A stretch of DNA of 64,000 nucleotides from Alphaproteobacteria bacterium (GTDB taxonomy: Bacteria > Pseudomonadota > Alphaproteobacteria > Reyranellales > Reyranellaceae): NCBI GenBank assembly GCA_017307275.1, contig JAFKFK010000024.1, positions 1 through 64,000 on the forward strand, written 5' to 3'. Within the stretch, counting starts at the first letter, position 1. Each line of letters begins with the position of its first letter. Positions 51,326-60,180 of this stretch are shown here, one piece after another. Under the pieces are notes generated by a model, which saw only the letters and a list, made by a program, of their open reading frames with translations, ran no database searches and was not told the DNA's origin. The position numbers were made by a program, and so were the translations under genes.

Positions 51326-53659
51326 TTATTTCGCTGCCGCCTGAATCGCGCGCCACACGTTTTGGGGGTTGGCGGGCATGGCGACCTCCTTGACGCCGAG
51401 CGGCGCCAGCGCGTCGAGCACGGCGTTCATCACCACCGGCATGGCGCCCACGGTGCCCGCCTCGCCTGCTCCTTTTGCACCAAGGGGATTGTACTTGGTG
51501 GGCACCGGGTTGGACTTGACCTCCATGCTGCACATCATGTCGGCGCGCGGCATCGTGTAGTCGAGGAAGCTTGCGGTGAGAAGCTGGCCGCTCTCGCGGT
51601 CCCACACCACCTGCTCGCCCAAAATCTGGCCGACGCCCTGCGCCACGCCGCCGTGGATCTGGCCCTTGAGCCCAATCGGGTTCATCACCGTGCCGACATC
51701 GTCGACCACGGCGTAGCGGTCGAGCTTGACCTCGCCGGTCTCGGGATCGACCTCGACCTCGCAGATGTGACAGCCGTTGGGATAGGTGTCCTTCTCGCCG
51801 AGGAAAGTCGCGTTCTCGTAGAGCCCGCCCTCGAAGCCGCTCTTGGGCCACTTGGTCGGATTGAACGCCGCCATCGCGACCTGCTTCAGCGGCACCGACT
51901 TGTCGGTGCCCTTGATGGTGAAGGTGCCCTCGGCAAACTCGATGTCCTGCTCGCCCGCTTCCAGCAGATGGCCCGCGAGCTTCTTGCCCTTCTCGATCAC
52001 CTTGTCGGCGGCGAGGAACAGCGCCGAGCCGCCCAGTACCGTGGAGCGCGAGCCGTTGGTGCCCATGCCGAAGGCCACGCGGTCGGTGTCGCCGTCGATG
52101 AACTGCACGTCGGCCGGGTCGATGCCCAGCCGCTCGTTCAGGATCTGCTTGAACATCGTCTCGTGGCCCTGGCCCTGGTTCTTGGTGCCCATGAGCAGCG
52201 CGGCCGTGCCGCTGGGATTGAAGCGGATCTCGGCATACTCCGGCTGCGCCGTGCCCGCGGCCTGTTCGATGGCGTTGATGATGCCGAGCCCGCGCAGCTT
52301 GCCGCGCTTCTTCGACTCCTCGGCGCGCGCGCCATAGCCCGCCACGTCGGCCAGCTTCAGCGCCATGTCCATGTTCTTCTCGAACTCGCCGCAGTCGTAG
52401 AACGGCCCGACCGGACTCTGATAGGGCAGCGCCGACTCCGGCAGCAGGTTCTTGCGCCGCAGCTCCACCCGGTCGACGCCCAGCTCGCGTGCGGCATCGT
52501 CGATCAGCCGTTCGATCAGATAGATCGCCTCCGGCCGCCCCGCGCCGCGATAGGGCGCCGTCGGGTTGGTGTTGGACAGCACGCCTACGATGTTGAGATA
52601 GGCCTTGGGGATCATGTAGACGCCCAGCACCGTGCCGATCATGCCGAAGGGCGACAGCAGATTGCGGTCCGACCCGACATAGGCGCCGATATTGGCCAGC
52701 ATGTTGAGCCGCAGCGCGACGAACTTGTTGTCACTGTCCAAAGCCAGCTCGATCTCGCCGACATTGTCGCGGCCATGCTCGTCGGCCATCACCGCTTCGG
52801 ACCGCTCGCAAGTCCACTTCACCGGACGCAGCAACTTGCGCGCCGCCCACAAGGTCAGCCGGTGCTCGACATACTGCCAGCCCTTGGTGCCGAAGCCGCC
52901 GCCCACGTCCTGGGCGATCACGCGCATCTTGCTTTCGGGAACCTTGAACACGTTCTGCGCCAGCATGTTGCGCACGCGATGGGGATACTGCACGTCCGCA
53001 TAGAGCGTCATGCGATCCTCGCCCTGGTCGTAGACGCCGAGCGTGCCGCGCGGCTCCATGTACTGCGCATGCACGCGGGTGATCACGTAGCGCCGCTTGA
53101 TCACCTTGGCCGCGCCCTTGATCGCCTCTTCGGTCGCGGCCTTGTTGCCACGCTCGATGAAGTTGGAAATGTTGTCGGGGCAGTCGTCCCACACCGCGGG
53201 CGCACCGGGCTTCACCGTATCCTCGGTCAATGTCACCGAGGGGATCGCCTCGTAGTCGATCTCGACCAGCTCGGCCGCGTCCTTGGCTTCGGCCAGAGTG
53301 CCGGCCACCACCATCACCACGGGATCGCCGACATAGCGCACGCGATCCGTGACCAGCGCCGGCCGCTGCGGCGCGTACATCGGCTTACCGTCGGGACGCT
53401 TCCTCGGCATGTTGGCCTTGGGCATGCCGAGCCCGTCGGCGACCACGTCGTGGCCGGTATAGACCGCGAGCACGCCCGGCGCGGCGGCAGCGGCCGTCGT
53501 GTCGATGCCGTTGATCCTGGCGTGGGCATGCGGGGAGCGGACGAACACGGCGTAAGCCTGCCCGGGCAGGTTCACGTCGTTGATGTAGCGGCCCTGCCCG
53601 CGCAACAGGCGCGGGTCCTCGAAACGCAACACCGGCTGGCCGATCCCGTACTTGCTCAT
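51326..53659 (-). CDS. xanthine dehydrogenase-family molybdenum hydroxylase, large subunit
   Basis: 777 residues, CoxL/XdhB-type. The small a/b hammerhead domain (~20-130) is followed by the molybdenum-cofactor domain: MEPRGTLGVY, VIAQDVGGGFGTKG, NPTAPYRGAGRPEA with the substrate-side Arg, GTKNQGQGHETMFKQI, DTDRVAFGMGTNGSRST and KGAGEAGTVGAM with the catalytic Glu. It hydroxylates aromatic heterocycles, aldehydes or similar using water. The usual FAD (CoxM) and [2Fe-2S] (CoxS) subunits are missing from this operon, which is odd; they must be elsewhere or absent. Cytoplasmic. Confidence 0.88.
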   Translation of the reverse strand: MSKYGIGQPVLRFEDPRLLRGQGRYINDVNLPGQAYAVFVRSPHAHARINGIDTTAAAAAPGVLAVYTGHDVVADGLGMPKANMPRKRPDGKPMYAPQRPALVTDRVRYVGDPVVMVVAGTLAEAKDAAELVEIDYEAIPSVTLTEDTVKPGAPAVWDDCPDNISNFIERGNKAATEEAIKGAAKVIKRRYVITRVHAQYMEPRGTLGVYDQGEDRMTLYADVQYPHRVRNMLAQNVFKVPESKMRVIAQDVGGGFGTKGWQYVEHRLTLWAARKLLRPVKWTCERSEAVMADEHGRDNVGEIELALDSDNKFVALRLNMLANIGAYVGSDRNLLSPFGMIGTVLGVYMIPKAYLNIVGVLSNTNPTAPYRGAGRPEAIYLIERLIDDAARELGVDRVELRRKNLLPESALPYQSPVGPFYDCGEFEKNMDMALKLADVAGYGARAEESKKRGKLRGLGIINAIEQAAGTAQPEYAEIRFNPSGTAALLMGTKNQGQGHETMFKQILNERLGIDPADVQFIDGDTDRVAFGMGTNGSRSTVLGGSALFLAADKVIEKGKKLAGHLLEAGEQDIEFAEGTFTIKGTDKSVPLKQVAMAAFNPTKWPKSGFEGGLYENATFLGEKDTYPNGCHICEVEVDPETGEVKLDRYAVVDDVGTVMNPIGLKGQIHGGVAQGVGQILGEQVVWDRESGQLLTASFLDYTMPRADMMCSMEVKSNPVPTKYNPLGAKGAGEAGTVGAMPVVMNAVLDALAPLGVKEVAMPANPQNVWRAIQAAAK

Positions 53660-53692
53660 GAGCTTGCTACTCCCCGAAACCTTGTCCGAACT

Positions 53693-54667
53693 CTACGACT
53701 GGCTCACGACGTGAGCGAGCGGCCGCCAGCGCGCCATATCGGCCTCGACCCGCGACCGAAATTCAGCCGGTGTGCTAACCCGCGTGTCGTTGCCCAGCTC
53801 TTCCAGCTTGGCCTTGATCTCCGGCCGCGCCATCGCCTGCTGGAAGGCTTCGTGCAATCGATTGCGCACGGCGGGCGGCAGGCCGGCCGGCGACGTGAAG
53901 CCCAGCCACGAGACGACGTCGTAGTCCGGTATCAGCGTCTCCGAGAGCGTCGGCACGTCGGGGAAGCCCGGATGGCGCTCCTTCGACGTGACCGCCAGCG
54001 CGCGCAGCTTGTCCGTCCTCAGGAGCGGCTGCGCGCTCGAGAAGGTGATGACGTGCATGTCGAGCCGGCCCGCGACCAGGTCGTTGTAGGGCTGGCCGAT
54101 CCCGCCCTTGTAGGGAACGTGCGTCAGCTTCGCGCCGGTCTTGGCCAGCACCAGCTCGACCGCCATGTGCAACGTCGAGCCGACGCCCGAGGTGCCGTAG
54201 GTCAGCGTGCCGGGGTTCTTCTTGGCCTCGTCGAAATAGGCCTGCACCGTCTTGAAGCGCGAGTCCGGCGCCACGGTGAAGACGAAGGGAAAGCGCGTGA
54301 CGATGGAGATGAAGTCGAAGTCGCGCAGGAGATCGTAGGACAGCGTCTTGTCGGTGGCCGACACGACCGCCTGACCGCCCGTCATCAGGTAGAGCGAGTA
54401 GCCGTCGGGCTTCAGGCGCGCGACCTGGCTGGCGGCCAGCCGCTCGGCGGCGCCGGGCCGCGGCTCGATCACGATCTGCTGGCCCAGGATCTCCGTCAGC
54501 GGGACGCTGAGATGCCGCGCGATGGTGTCCGGATTGGAACCGGCATCGTAGCCATGGATCAGCCGGATCGTCTGTGCCGGCCATGCCTGAGCTTGCGCCC
54601 GCGCAATGGCCGGGGCTGCCGGTGTCGCGAGCGCAGCCAGCAATACTGAACGCCGTCGAAGTTTCAT
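53693..54667 (-). CDS. Bug-family (tripartite tricarboxylate) binding protein
   Basis: 324 residues, Tat-like signal (KLRRRSVLLAALATPAAPAIARAQ), then WPAQTIRLIHGYDAGSNPDTIARHL, VIEPRPGAAERLAASQVA, GTLTYGTSGVGSTLHMAVE and HVPYKGGIGQPYNDLVAGRLDMH. It is an extracytoplasmic receptor of the TTT class within the catabolic operon, without TctA/B partners. Perhaps it delivers or senses the pathway substrate alongside the ABC importer. Confidence 0.9.
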   Translation of the reverse strand: MKLRRRSVLLAALATPAAPAIARAQAQAWPAQTIRLIHGYDAGSNPDTIARHLSVPLTEILGQQIVIEPRPGAAERLAASQVARLKPDGYSLYLMTGGQAVVSATDKTLSYDLLRDFDFISIVTRFPFVFTVAPDSRFKTVQAYFDEAKKNPGTLTYGTSGVGSTLHMAVELVLAKTGAKLTHVPYKGGIGQPYNDLVAGRLDMHVITFSSAQPLLRTDKLRALAVTSKERHPGFPDVPTLSETLIPDYDVVSWLGFTSPAGLPPAVRNRLHEAFQQAMARPEIKAKLEELGNDTRVSTPAEFRSRVEADMARWRPLAHVVSQS

Positions 54668-54744
54668 CCCTTTCCTCCCTTGGTTTTTCCCGGGTGAGGC
54701 ACTTTTTTGTTTATGTGACGCCCCTCACCCTCCGCGCGGTCTCC

Positions 54745-55986
54745 TCATCCCAGCGGACCCATGAACGTCTGGTCGGCGTAGGTGTCGGACAGCGGATCGA
54801 GCACCGCGGGCCAGTCCTTGCCGACCTTGCGGCGCAGCTCTGCCGGGCGCGGTTTGCCGTCCCAGCCGATGCGCTCCATGTAGTAGTAGAGCATCAGGCA
54901 GTGGCCGGCCGGATCGAGGATGTGCGCGGCGTAGTCGACGCCGGGATAGAGTTCCGCCGGCATCGCCTCGGTGAATTGCACGCCATGCTTCTTCAGGAAG
55001 GCGACGGCATCGCGGAGCTGCTGGTAGCTGCCGACCTCCACGCCCATCGAGGCGCAGCTCGTGTCGGGATTGAGCCCCAGTTCGCCGCGCAGCGCCTTGG
55101 GGAACAGCGACAGCGAATGATGCTCGCTGCCGTTGCGCAGGAAGACGCAGCGATGGCCCTTGTAGGTCACGGCCTCGGTACGGACGAAGCCCATCGTCTG
55201 GGTATAGAAGGCTTCCGACGCGCCGACGTCGGAGACGAACAGGCTCATGGGGCCGATGTTCGTCACCTTGAACGGCCGCGGCAGCTTCACGCCGGCGACG
55301 ATGTACTCCTCGCCGGTCTTGTCGTCGATGACGTTGCCCGAATCGATGTCGATGCCCTTGGCGATGGCCTCCTGCACTTCCTGCGCTTCCGACATCTGCG
55401 GCAGCTCGGGCGTCTCGCGGAAGGCGCGGTAGTACATCGACTCCGGCTTGGAGCGGCCGTCCCAGCCGATCTGCTCCATGCCGTAATAGAGTTCGACCGT
55501 GTGGCCGTCGGGATCGCGGATATACGTGTGCCAGTTGCTGCCCGGCATGTCGCGGCCGACGCGTCGGATCTCGACCTGACGCTCGCGGAAGTAATCGGCC
55601 GCGGCGAAGACCTCCTCCATCGTGCCGACCTGCCAGGTGATCTGGTTCACCGTGACGTCGCGCGACACGGCATCGTCGCCGAAGATTGCGCCCAGCGACT
55701 TGTGCGCCAGCAGGAAGGCGTGATGGTCGGAATTGTGGCTCATGAAGACGATGCGCGGGTCCTGCATGCGCTTCGCCAACTCCTCGCGGCCGGGGACCTT
55801 GGAGAAGTCGCGCGTGTCGGTGATGCGAAAGCCCAGGAGCCGCGAGTAGAAGTCGAGGCCCTGGCCGAGATCGGCGACGTTGAAGCCGAAATGGCCGAGC
55901 CGTCGGATCTTGAACGGGCGTGGATAGCGCACGCCGCCGACATCGTAGGTGCCGTTGGTTGCCGTCGTCGAAGTCGTGACGCTCAT
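54745..55986 (-). CDS. VOC-family two-domain extradiol dioxygenase-like protein (413 aa)
   Basis: 413 residues with two full VOC modules: ~28-175 (RRLGHFGFNVADLGQGLDFYSRLLGF, WHTYIRDPDGHTVELYYGME) and ~235-385 (NIGPMSLFVSDVGASEAFYTQTMGF, EHHSLSLFPKALRG, AAHILDPAGHCLMLYYYME). The H, H and E positions of each module resemble iron-binding extradiol dioxygenases of the BphC/2,3-dihydroxybiphenyl type, but with an extra C-terminal region ending FMGPLG. The second VOC gene of the operon. Substrate likely a catechol-like ring. Confidence 0.85.
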   Translation of the reverse strand: MSVTTSTTATNGTYDVGGVRYPRPFKIRRLGHFGFNVADLGQGLDFYSRLLGFRITDTRDFSKVPGREELAKRMQDPRIVFMSHNSDHHAFLLAHKSLGAIFGDDAVSRDVTVNQITWQVGTMEEVFAAADYFRERQVEIRRVGRDMPGSNWHTYIRDPDGHTVELYYGMEQIGWDGRSKPESMYYRAFRETPELPQMSEAQEVQEAIAKGIDIDSGNVIDDKTGEEYIVAGVKLPRPFKVTNIGPMSLFVSDVGASEAFYTQTMGFVRTEAVTYKGHRCVFLRNGSEHHSLSLFPKALRGELGLNPDTSCASMGVEVGSYQQLRDAVAFLKKHGVQFTEAMPAELYPGVDYAAHILDPAGHCLMLYYYMERIGWDGKPRPAELRRKVGKDWPAVLDPLSDTYADQTFMGPLG

Positions 55987-55996
55987 GGTCCCCTCC

Positions 55997-56782
55997 TCAT
56001 GCCCTGCGGCGCTTGGCCAGCTTCAGCGGCCGCGCATTGCCACGGATCAGTCCCGGCACGTCCGACACCGCCTGCTCGACGGTGGTGCGGATGTGCTGCT
56101 CCAGCAGCGAACAGGCGAGATCGACATCGCGCGCCAGCACGGCGTCGCGGATCTGCTCGTGTTCGTTCTTGCGGTGCATGCGGCTGTGAATCATCGTCAG
56201 CCAGTGATAGCGCCGCGCCTGGTCGAACAGCTCGCTGCGGAAATGCAGCGACCATGGCGACCGGCAGGTCGCGACCAGCGCGTCGTGGTAGCGCTTGTGC
56301 CGCTTGGCCCATTCCTGCTTCACCTGCGGCGGGTCGTCGGTCCGGGGCGGCGCGAGCTTGCTGAGAAGAAAGTACGAACTGACGATCTCGGCTTCCCAGG
56401 CATCGGTGCCGTTGCGGATGGCATCGGCCAGGGTCTTGAGTTCGAGATAGACGCGCAGTTCGGAGAGATCGAGGAAGTCGGCCAGCGAGATCGGGGCGAC
56501 CTGGAAGCCGCGGCCCGCCTCGGTGCGCGCCAGCCCTTCGGACACCAGATGCGACAGCGCCTCGCGCAGGGTGCCGACCGAGGTGCCGTAGCGCTGGCGC
56601 AACTCGCCGAAGCGCAGCTTCTGGTCAGGCTTCAGCACGCAGCAGAGGATGTCCTCGCGCATCTTGCTCAGCACCTCGAAGGTCGCGGCCCCCTCGCGGC
56701 TGACATCCTGCGGCGCGGTCGTTGCCTCCGCCTGGTTCTCGTTCGCGCCCTCGAAAGGAGCCGCAGGAAGGATCTTGGCCAT
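55997..56782 (-). CDS. GntR/FCD-family transcriptional regulator
   Basis: 261 residues. The winged helix is ~35-100: LSKMREDILCCVLKPDQKLRFGELRQRYGTSVGTLREALSHLVSEGLARTEAGRGFQVAP. The FCD effector domain (~110-240) has FLDLSELRVYLELKTLADAI and the HRKNEHEQI block with metal-binding His. Such regulators release DNA on binding a carboxylate. ATG 56782 follows GAGG. Encoded inside the operon it probably controls; a perfect 20-bp palindrome (61491-61510) upstream of the first gene is the natural candidate operator. Confidence 0.85.
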   Translation of the reverse strand: MAKILPAAPFEGANENQAEATTAPQDVSREGAATFEVLSKMREDILCCVLKPDQKLRFGELRQRYGTSVGTLREALSHLVSEGLARTEAGRGFQVAPISLADFLDLSELRVYLELKTLADAIRNGTDAWEAEIVSSYFLLSKLAPPRTDDPPQVKQEWAKRHKRYHDALVATCRSPWSLHFRSELFDQARRYHWLTMIHSRMHRKNEHEQIRDAVLARDVDLACSLLEQHIRTTVEQAVSDVPGLIRGNARPLKLAKRRRA

Positions 56783-56789
56783 GGTCACC

Positions 56790-57497
56790 TCAAACGCCCA
56801 GATAGGCTTCGCGGATATGCGGCTGCTTCAATAGCTCGTCCGGCAGGCCCGTGGCGACAATCCGTCCCTGCTCCAGCACATAGGCCCGGTCGGCGATGCT
56901 GAGCGCCTTGAGCACGTTCTGCTCGACCAGCAGCACCGCCGCGCCGTCGTCTCGCACCCGCGAGATGATGTCGAACATGTCGTCGACGATGGTCGGCGCG
57001 AGGCCGAGCGACGGCTCGTCGAACAGCACGATGCGCGGCCGGGCCATCAGCGCCCGGCCGATCGCCACCATCTGCTGCTGGCCGCCCGACAGCTCGCCGG
57101 CCGGCTGCTGGCGCTTGTCGCGCAGGATCGGGAACAGGCCGTAGACCCGCTCCAGCGAGGATGCCCGTGCTGCCCGCGCTGCCGGCAGGTAGCAACCCAG
57201 CTCCAGGTTCTCCTCGACCGTCATCTTGGTGAACAGCCGCCGGCCCTCGGGCACCAGCGCGATGCCGTGACTGCAATAGTCGTGGGCGCGCACGCGCTTC
57301 ATGTCGGCGCCGTCGAAGCGCAGCTCGCCCTGACGGCAGCGCAGCAGGCCCGCGATGGCATTGATGAGCGTCGTCTTGCCCGCGCCGTTAGGGCCGATCA
57401 CCGAGACGATCTCGCCGGCATCGACGTCGAAGGAGACGTCCCACACGGCGGGCGCGTCGCCGTAGCCGATATGGAGGTTGCGCGCTTCAAGCAGCAT
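56790..57497 (-). CDS. livF: branched-chain-amino-acid-type ABC ATPase
   Basis: 235 residues: Walker A IGPNGAGKTT (35-43), signature LSGGQQQMVAIGRALM, Walker B IVLFDEPSLGLAP, H-loop LLVEQN. The VEGRRLF block (ALVPEGRRLF) is specific to LivF. It pairs with the fused LivM-LivG protein as the ATPase dimer of the importer. ATG 57497 overlaps the 3' end of the upstream gene by 11 bp. Confidence 0.9.
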   Translation of the reverse strand: MLLEARNLHIGYGDAPAVWDVSFDVDAGEIVSVIGPNGAGKTTLINAIAGLLRCRQGELRFDGADMKRVRAHDYCSHGIALVPEGRRLFTKMTVEENLELGCYLPAARAARASSLERVYGLFPILRDKRQQPAGELSGGQQQMVAIGRALMARPRIVLFDEPSLGLAPTIVDDMFDIISRVRDDGAAVLLVEQNVLKALSIADRAYVLEQGRIVATGLPDELLKQPHIREAYLGV

Positions 57498-59238
57498 AGG
57501 CTTTTCCGAGATAGATGCTGACCACGCGGGGATCGCGCATGATCTCGCGCGGCGCACCGAGTGCGAAGAGCTTGCCTTCGTTCAGCACGGCCACGCGATC
57601 CGACAGCTCGACCATGGCGCGCATCAGGTGCTCGACGAAGACGATGGTGGCGCCCTGCGCGCGGATCGCCCGCACCAGACGGATGGCGTTGTCGACCTCG
57701 GCCGGGTTGAGGCCGGACAGCACCTCGTCCAGCAGCAGCAGCTTCGGCCGTGCCGCCAGTGCGCGCGCCAGTTCGAGGAACTTGCGCTCGTGGAGGTTCA
57801 GCTCGGCCGGCAGGGCCTGCTCCTTGCCGGCAAGGCCGGTGAAGCCGATCCAGTGCAGCGCCTCGTCGCGGATTTCGGACTGGTTGCGCAGAGGCCCGCC
57901 GAAGGTCGCGGCCATCGTCACGTTGTCGAGCACGCTCATGTTCACGAACGGTCGCGGGATCTGGTAGGTGCGCGCCACGCCGCGGCGGGCGATCTCGTGC
58001 GCCGGCAGGTTGCCGATCTGCACGCCGTCGACCGCGATGGTGCCGCCGCTCAGCGGATAGAAGCCCGAGATGACGTTGATCAGCGTCGTCTTGCCCGAGC
58101 CGTTGGGCCCGACCAGCCCCAGGATCTCGCCTTCGCGCACGTCGAGATCGACGCCGCCCAGCGCCTGCAGGCCGCCGAAACGCTTGGCCGCGCCCCTCAC
58201 CTCCAGAATGTGGCGTGTGCCGATGGTGCGCGGGCCTTCCGGCACGACCGGGATCACCTCGGCGTGGTGCTTCTCCTCGACCGGACGCTGACGGCGCTTC
58301 AGCCACGCCTTCACCGCCGGCACCACGCCGTCGGGCAGCCACAGGATCGCGAGGATCAGCACCAGCGCCACGACGGCACGGCCCACCATCGCCTCGCCGC
58401 CGCTGATGAAGGCATAGAGCAGCGCCGTGATCACCGTCGCGCCGACCGCCGGGCCGAACCAGTGGCGCGAGCCGCCCAGCACGCTCATCAGCACGACATA
58501 GAGCGGCACGGTGAGTTCGAAGGTGCCGCCGACGGTGAGGAAGCCGACATACATCGCATGGATGCCGCCCACTGCACCCGCGATGCCGGCCGACAGCGCG
58601 AAGGCGATCAGCTTGTAGCGGAACGTCGGCACGCCCTTGGCCTCGGCCACGTCCTCGTCGTCGTGGATGGCGAACAGGCCCATGCCGAGCCGCGAATGCG
58701 CGACCCACCAGGTGATGCCTAAGGTCGCGAGGCACATCAGGAAGCCCAGCACGTAGATCGTGCCGGTCTGCGTCGGCATGATGTGCGGCATCGGCACCGC
58801 GCTCATGAACACGCCGGCGCCGCCGTCGATCGGCGTGTTGAGGATGATGGTGGCGACGACGAACGTCACCGCGAGCGTCAGCAGCGCGAACAGCTCGCCG
58901 CGCAGCCGCTTCATGCGGAAGACGACGGCGCCGATGCCGACGCCCAGCAATGCCGCCATCGCGGCCGCCACCGGGACGGTGGCGAGGAACGGCACGTCGG
59001 CCTTCGTGGTCAGCGTCGCCGTCGTATACATGCCGACGCCGAAGAAGGCGGCGTGGCCCAGGCTGAAATAGCCCGCGAAGCCCGAGAGCAGCGCCCAGCT
59101 CGTCGCCAGCGAGACCCAGAAGAAGACGAGATAGAAGAAGGAGTCGTAGAAGGCCGGCAGGCCCGCGGTCGGCAGGATCGCGAAGGCCACGATGCCCAGC
59201 ACCGCGGCCGCCTTGGGAATGGTGTTCGCGACGCTCAT
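57487..59238 (-). CDS. fused permease/ATPase of a branched-chain-amino-acid-type ABC importer (LivM-LivG)
   Basis: 583 residues. The first ~320 are a LivM-type permease with about ten membrane helices (LVFFWVSLATSWALLSGFAGYFSLGHAAFFGVGMY; GGSRHWFGPAVGA). From ~340 an ATP-binding domain of LivG type follows: Walker A GPNGSGKTT (~372), ARTYQIPRPFVNMSVLDNV, Walker B LLLLDEVLSGLNP (~497) and VEHLMRAM. Fusion is common in aromatic- or amide-uptake importers. Start ATG 59238 overlaps the LivH stop (ATGA). The signature is LNLHERKFLELARALA rather than canonical LSGGQ, which is usual in LivG. Confidence 0.9.
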   Translation of the reverse strand: MSVANTIPKAAAVLGIVAFAILPTAGLPAFYDSFFYLVFFWVSLATSWALLSGFAGYFSLGHAAFFGVGMYTTATLTTKADVPFLATVPVAAAMAALLGVGIGAVVFRMKRLRGELFALLTLAVTFVVATIILNTPIDGGAGVFMSAVPMPHIMPTQTGTIYVLGFLMCLATLGITWWVAHSRLGMGLFAIHDDEDVAEAKGVPTFRYKLIAFALSAGIAGAVGGIHAMYVGFLTVGGTFELTVPLYVVLMSVLGGSRHWFGPAVGATVITALLYAFISGGEAMVGRAVVALVLILAILWLPDGVVPAVKAWLKRRQRPVEEKHHAEVIPVVPEGPRTIGTRHILEVRGAAKRFGGLQALGGVDLDVREGEILGLVGPNGSGKTTLINVISGFYPLSGGTIAVDGVQIGNLPAHEIARRGVARTYQIPRPFVNMSVLDNVTMAATFGGPLRNQSEIRDEALHWIGFTGLAGKEQALPAELNLHERKFLELARALAARPKLLLLDEVLSGLNPAEVDNAIRLVRAIRAQGATIVFVEHLMRAMVELSDRVAVLNEGKLFALGAPREIMRDPRVVSIYLGKAYAA

Positions 59239-60089
59239 GACCACTCCGGATCCCAGAGCAGAATGGCGATCAGTACCGAGAAGGACACGACCGGCGCCCA
59301 CGCGGGACTCAGGATCGCCATGGCGATGGATTCGCTGGCGCCGATCAGCATGCCGGCGAACAGCGCGCCCAGTGGATTACCGAGCCGCCCGATGATGACG
59401 ACGGCAAAGACCACGCCCAGCCATGCCCAGATCTGCGCCGGCGCCAAGGTTGCGATCAGCGCGATGAAAGTGCCCGCGACGCCGGCATAGGCCGCGCCCA
59501 GGCCGGAGAGAAGATAGGCAAGCTTCTTGTGGTCGACGCCATAGGCCGCCGCGATGTCGGCATCCTCGGCACTCGCCCGCAGCGCCTTGCCGACATAGGT
59601 CTTGCGCAGCCACAGCCACGTCCCCCACGCCAGCACGCCGGCCACGAGGCAGAGGATCAGCTCCAGCACCGGGATATAGAAAGGCCCGGCCTTGATCGAC
59701 CACGTCGCGTAATGCGTCTCGAAGCGGCGATAGTCGGCCGTCCAGTAGAGCTGGATGCCGACTTCGAGCATGACCGCGAAGCTGAAGGTGATCAGCAGCG
59801 AAGCCAGCTCGTTCACCTTGAAGCGGTCGAAGATCCAGTGCTGCACCAGCCCGATGGCGAACATCGCCGGCACGATCAGCAGCACCGACCACCATGGATC
59901 GATGTGATAGGTCGTGCCCATCTCGTAGGTCAGGTAGGCCGCGAGGAAGGCCAGCGCGAAGTGGCTGAGATTGACCAGCCGCAGCAGGCCCCAGCTCAGG
60001 CTGAGCCCCAGCGCCAGCAACCCATACATCCCGCCCGCCAACACGCCCGATATCAGCGCCTGCCCCAGCAGCGTCGCACTCGGCATCAT
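59235..60089 (-). CDS. livH: branched-chain-amino-acid-type ABC permease LivH
   Basis: 284 residues with about eight hydrophobic helices: ALISGVLAGGMYGLLALGLSLSWGLLRLVNLSHFALAFLAAYL is the LivH N-terminus, and LRASAEDADIAAAYGVDHKKL is the EAA-like cytoplasmic loop. Works with LivM-G and LivF to form the channel. Two adjacent ATGs start it (60089, 60086). A long hairpin separates it from the binding-protein gene. Confidence 0.9.
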   Translation of the reverse strand: MMPSATLLGQALISGVLAGGMYGLLALGLSLSWGLLRLVNLSHFALAFLAAYLTYEMGTTYHIDPWWSVLLIVPAMFAIGLVQHWIFDRFKVNELASLLITFSFAVMLEVGIQLYWTADYRRFETHYATWSIKAGPFYIPVLELILCLVAGVLAWGTWLWLRKTYVGKALRASAEDADIAAAYGVDHKKLAYLLSGLGAAYAGVAGTFIALIATLAPAQIWAWLGVVFAVVIIGRLGNPLGALFAGMLIGASESIAMAILSPAWAPVVSFSVLIAILLWDPEWS

Positions 60090-60105
60090 GTGCGGACCTC
60101 TTCCA

Positions 60106-60160
60106 GACCGCGAGCGTCCCGCTCGCTCATGATCCTGAGGCGAGCGGGACGCTCGCGGTC
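60106..60160. repeat. 21-bp inverted repeat between binding-protein and permease genes
   Basis: GACCGCGAGCGTCCCGCTC-GC (60106-60126) and its perfect complement (60140-60160) are separated by 13 bases. The strong stem follows the binding-protein gene and precedes LivH. Such stems protect upstream mRNA and slow readthrough, so that the binding protein is made in excess over the permease. Confidence 0.7.
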
Positions 60161-60180
60161 CGTTTGAAATGACATCACCC

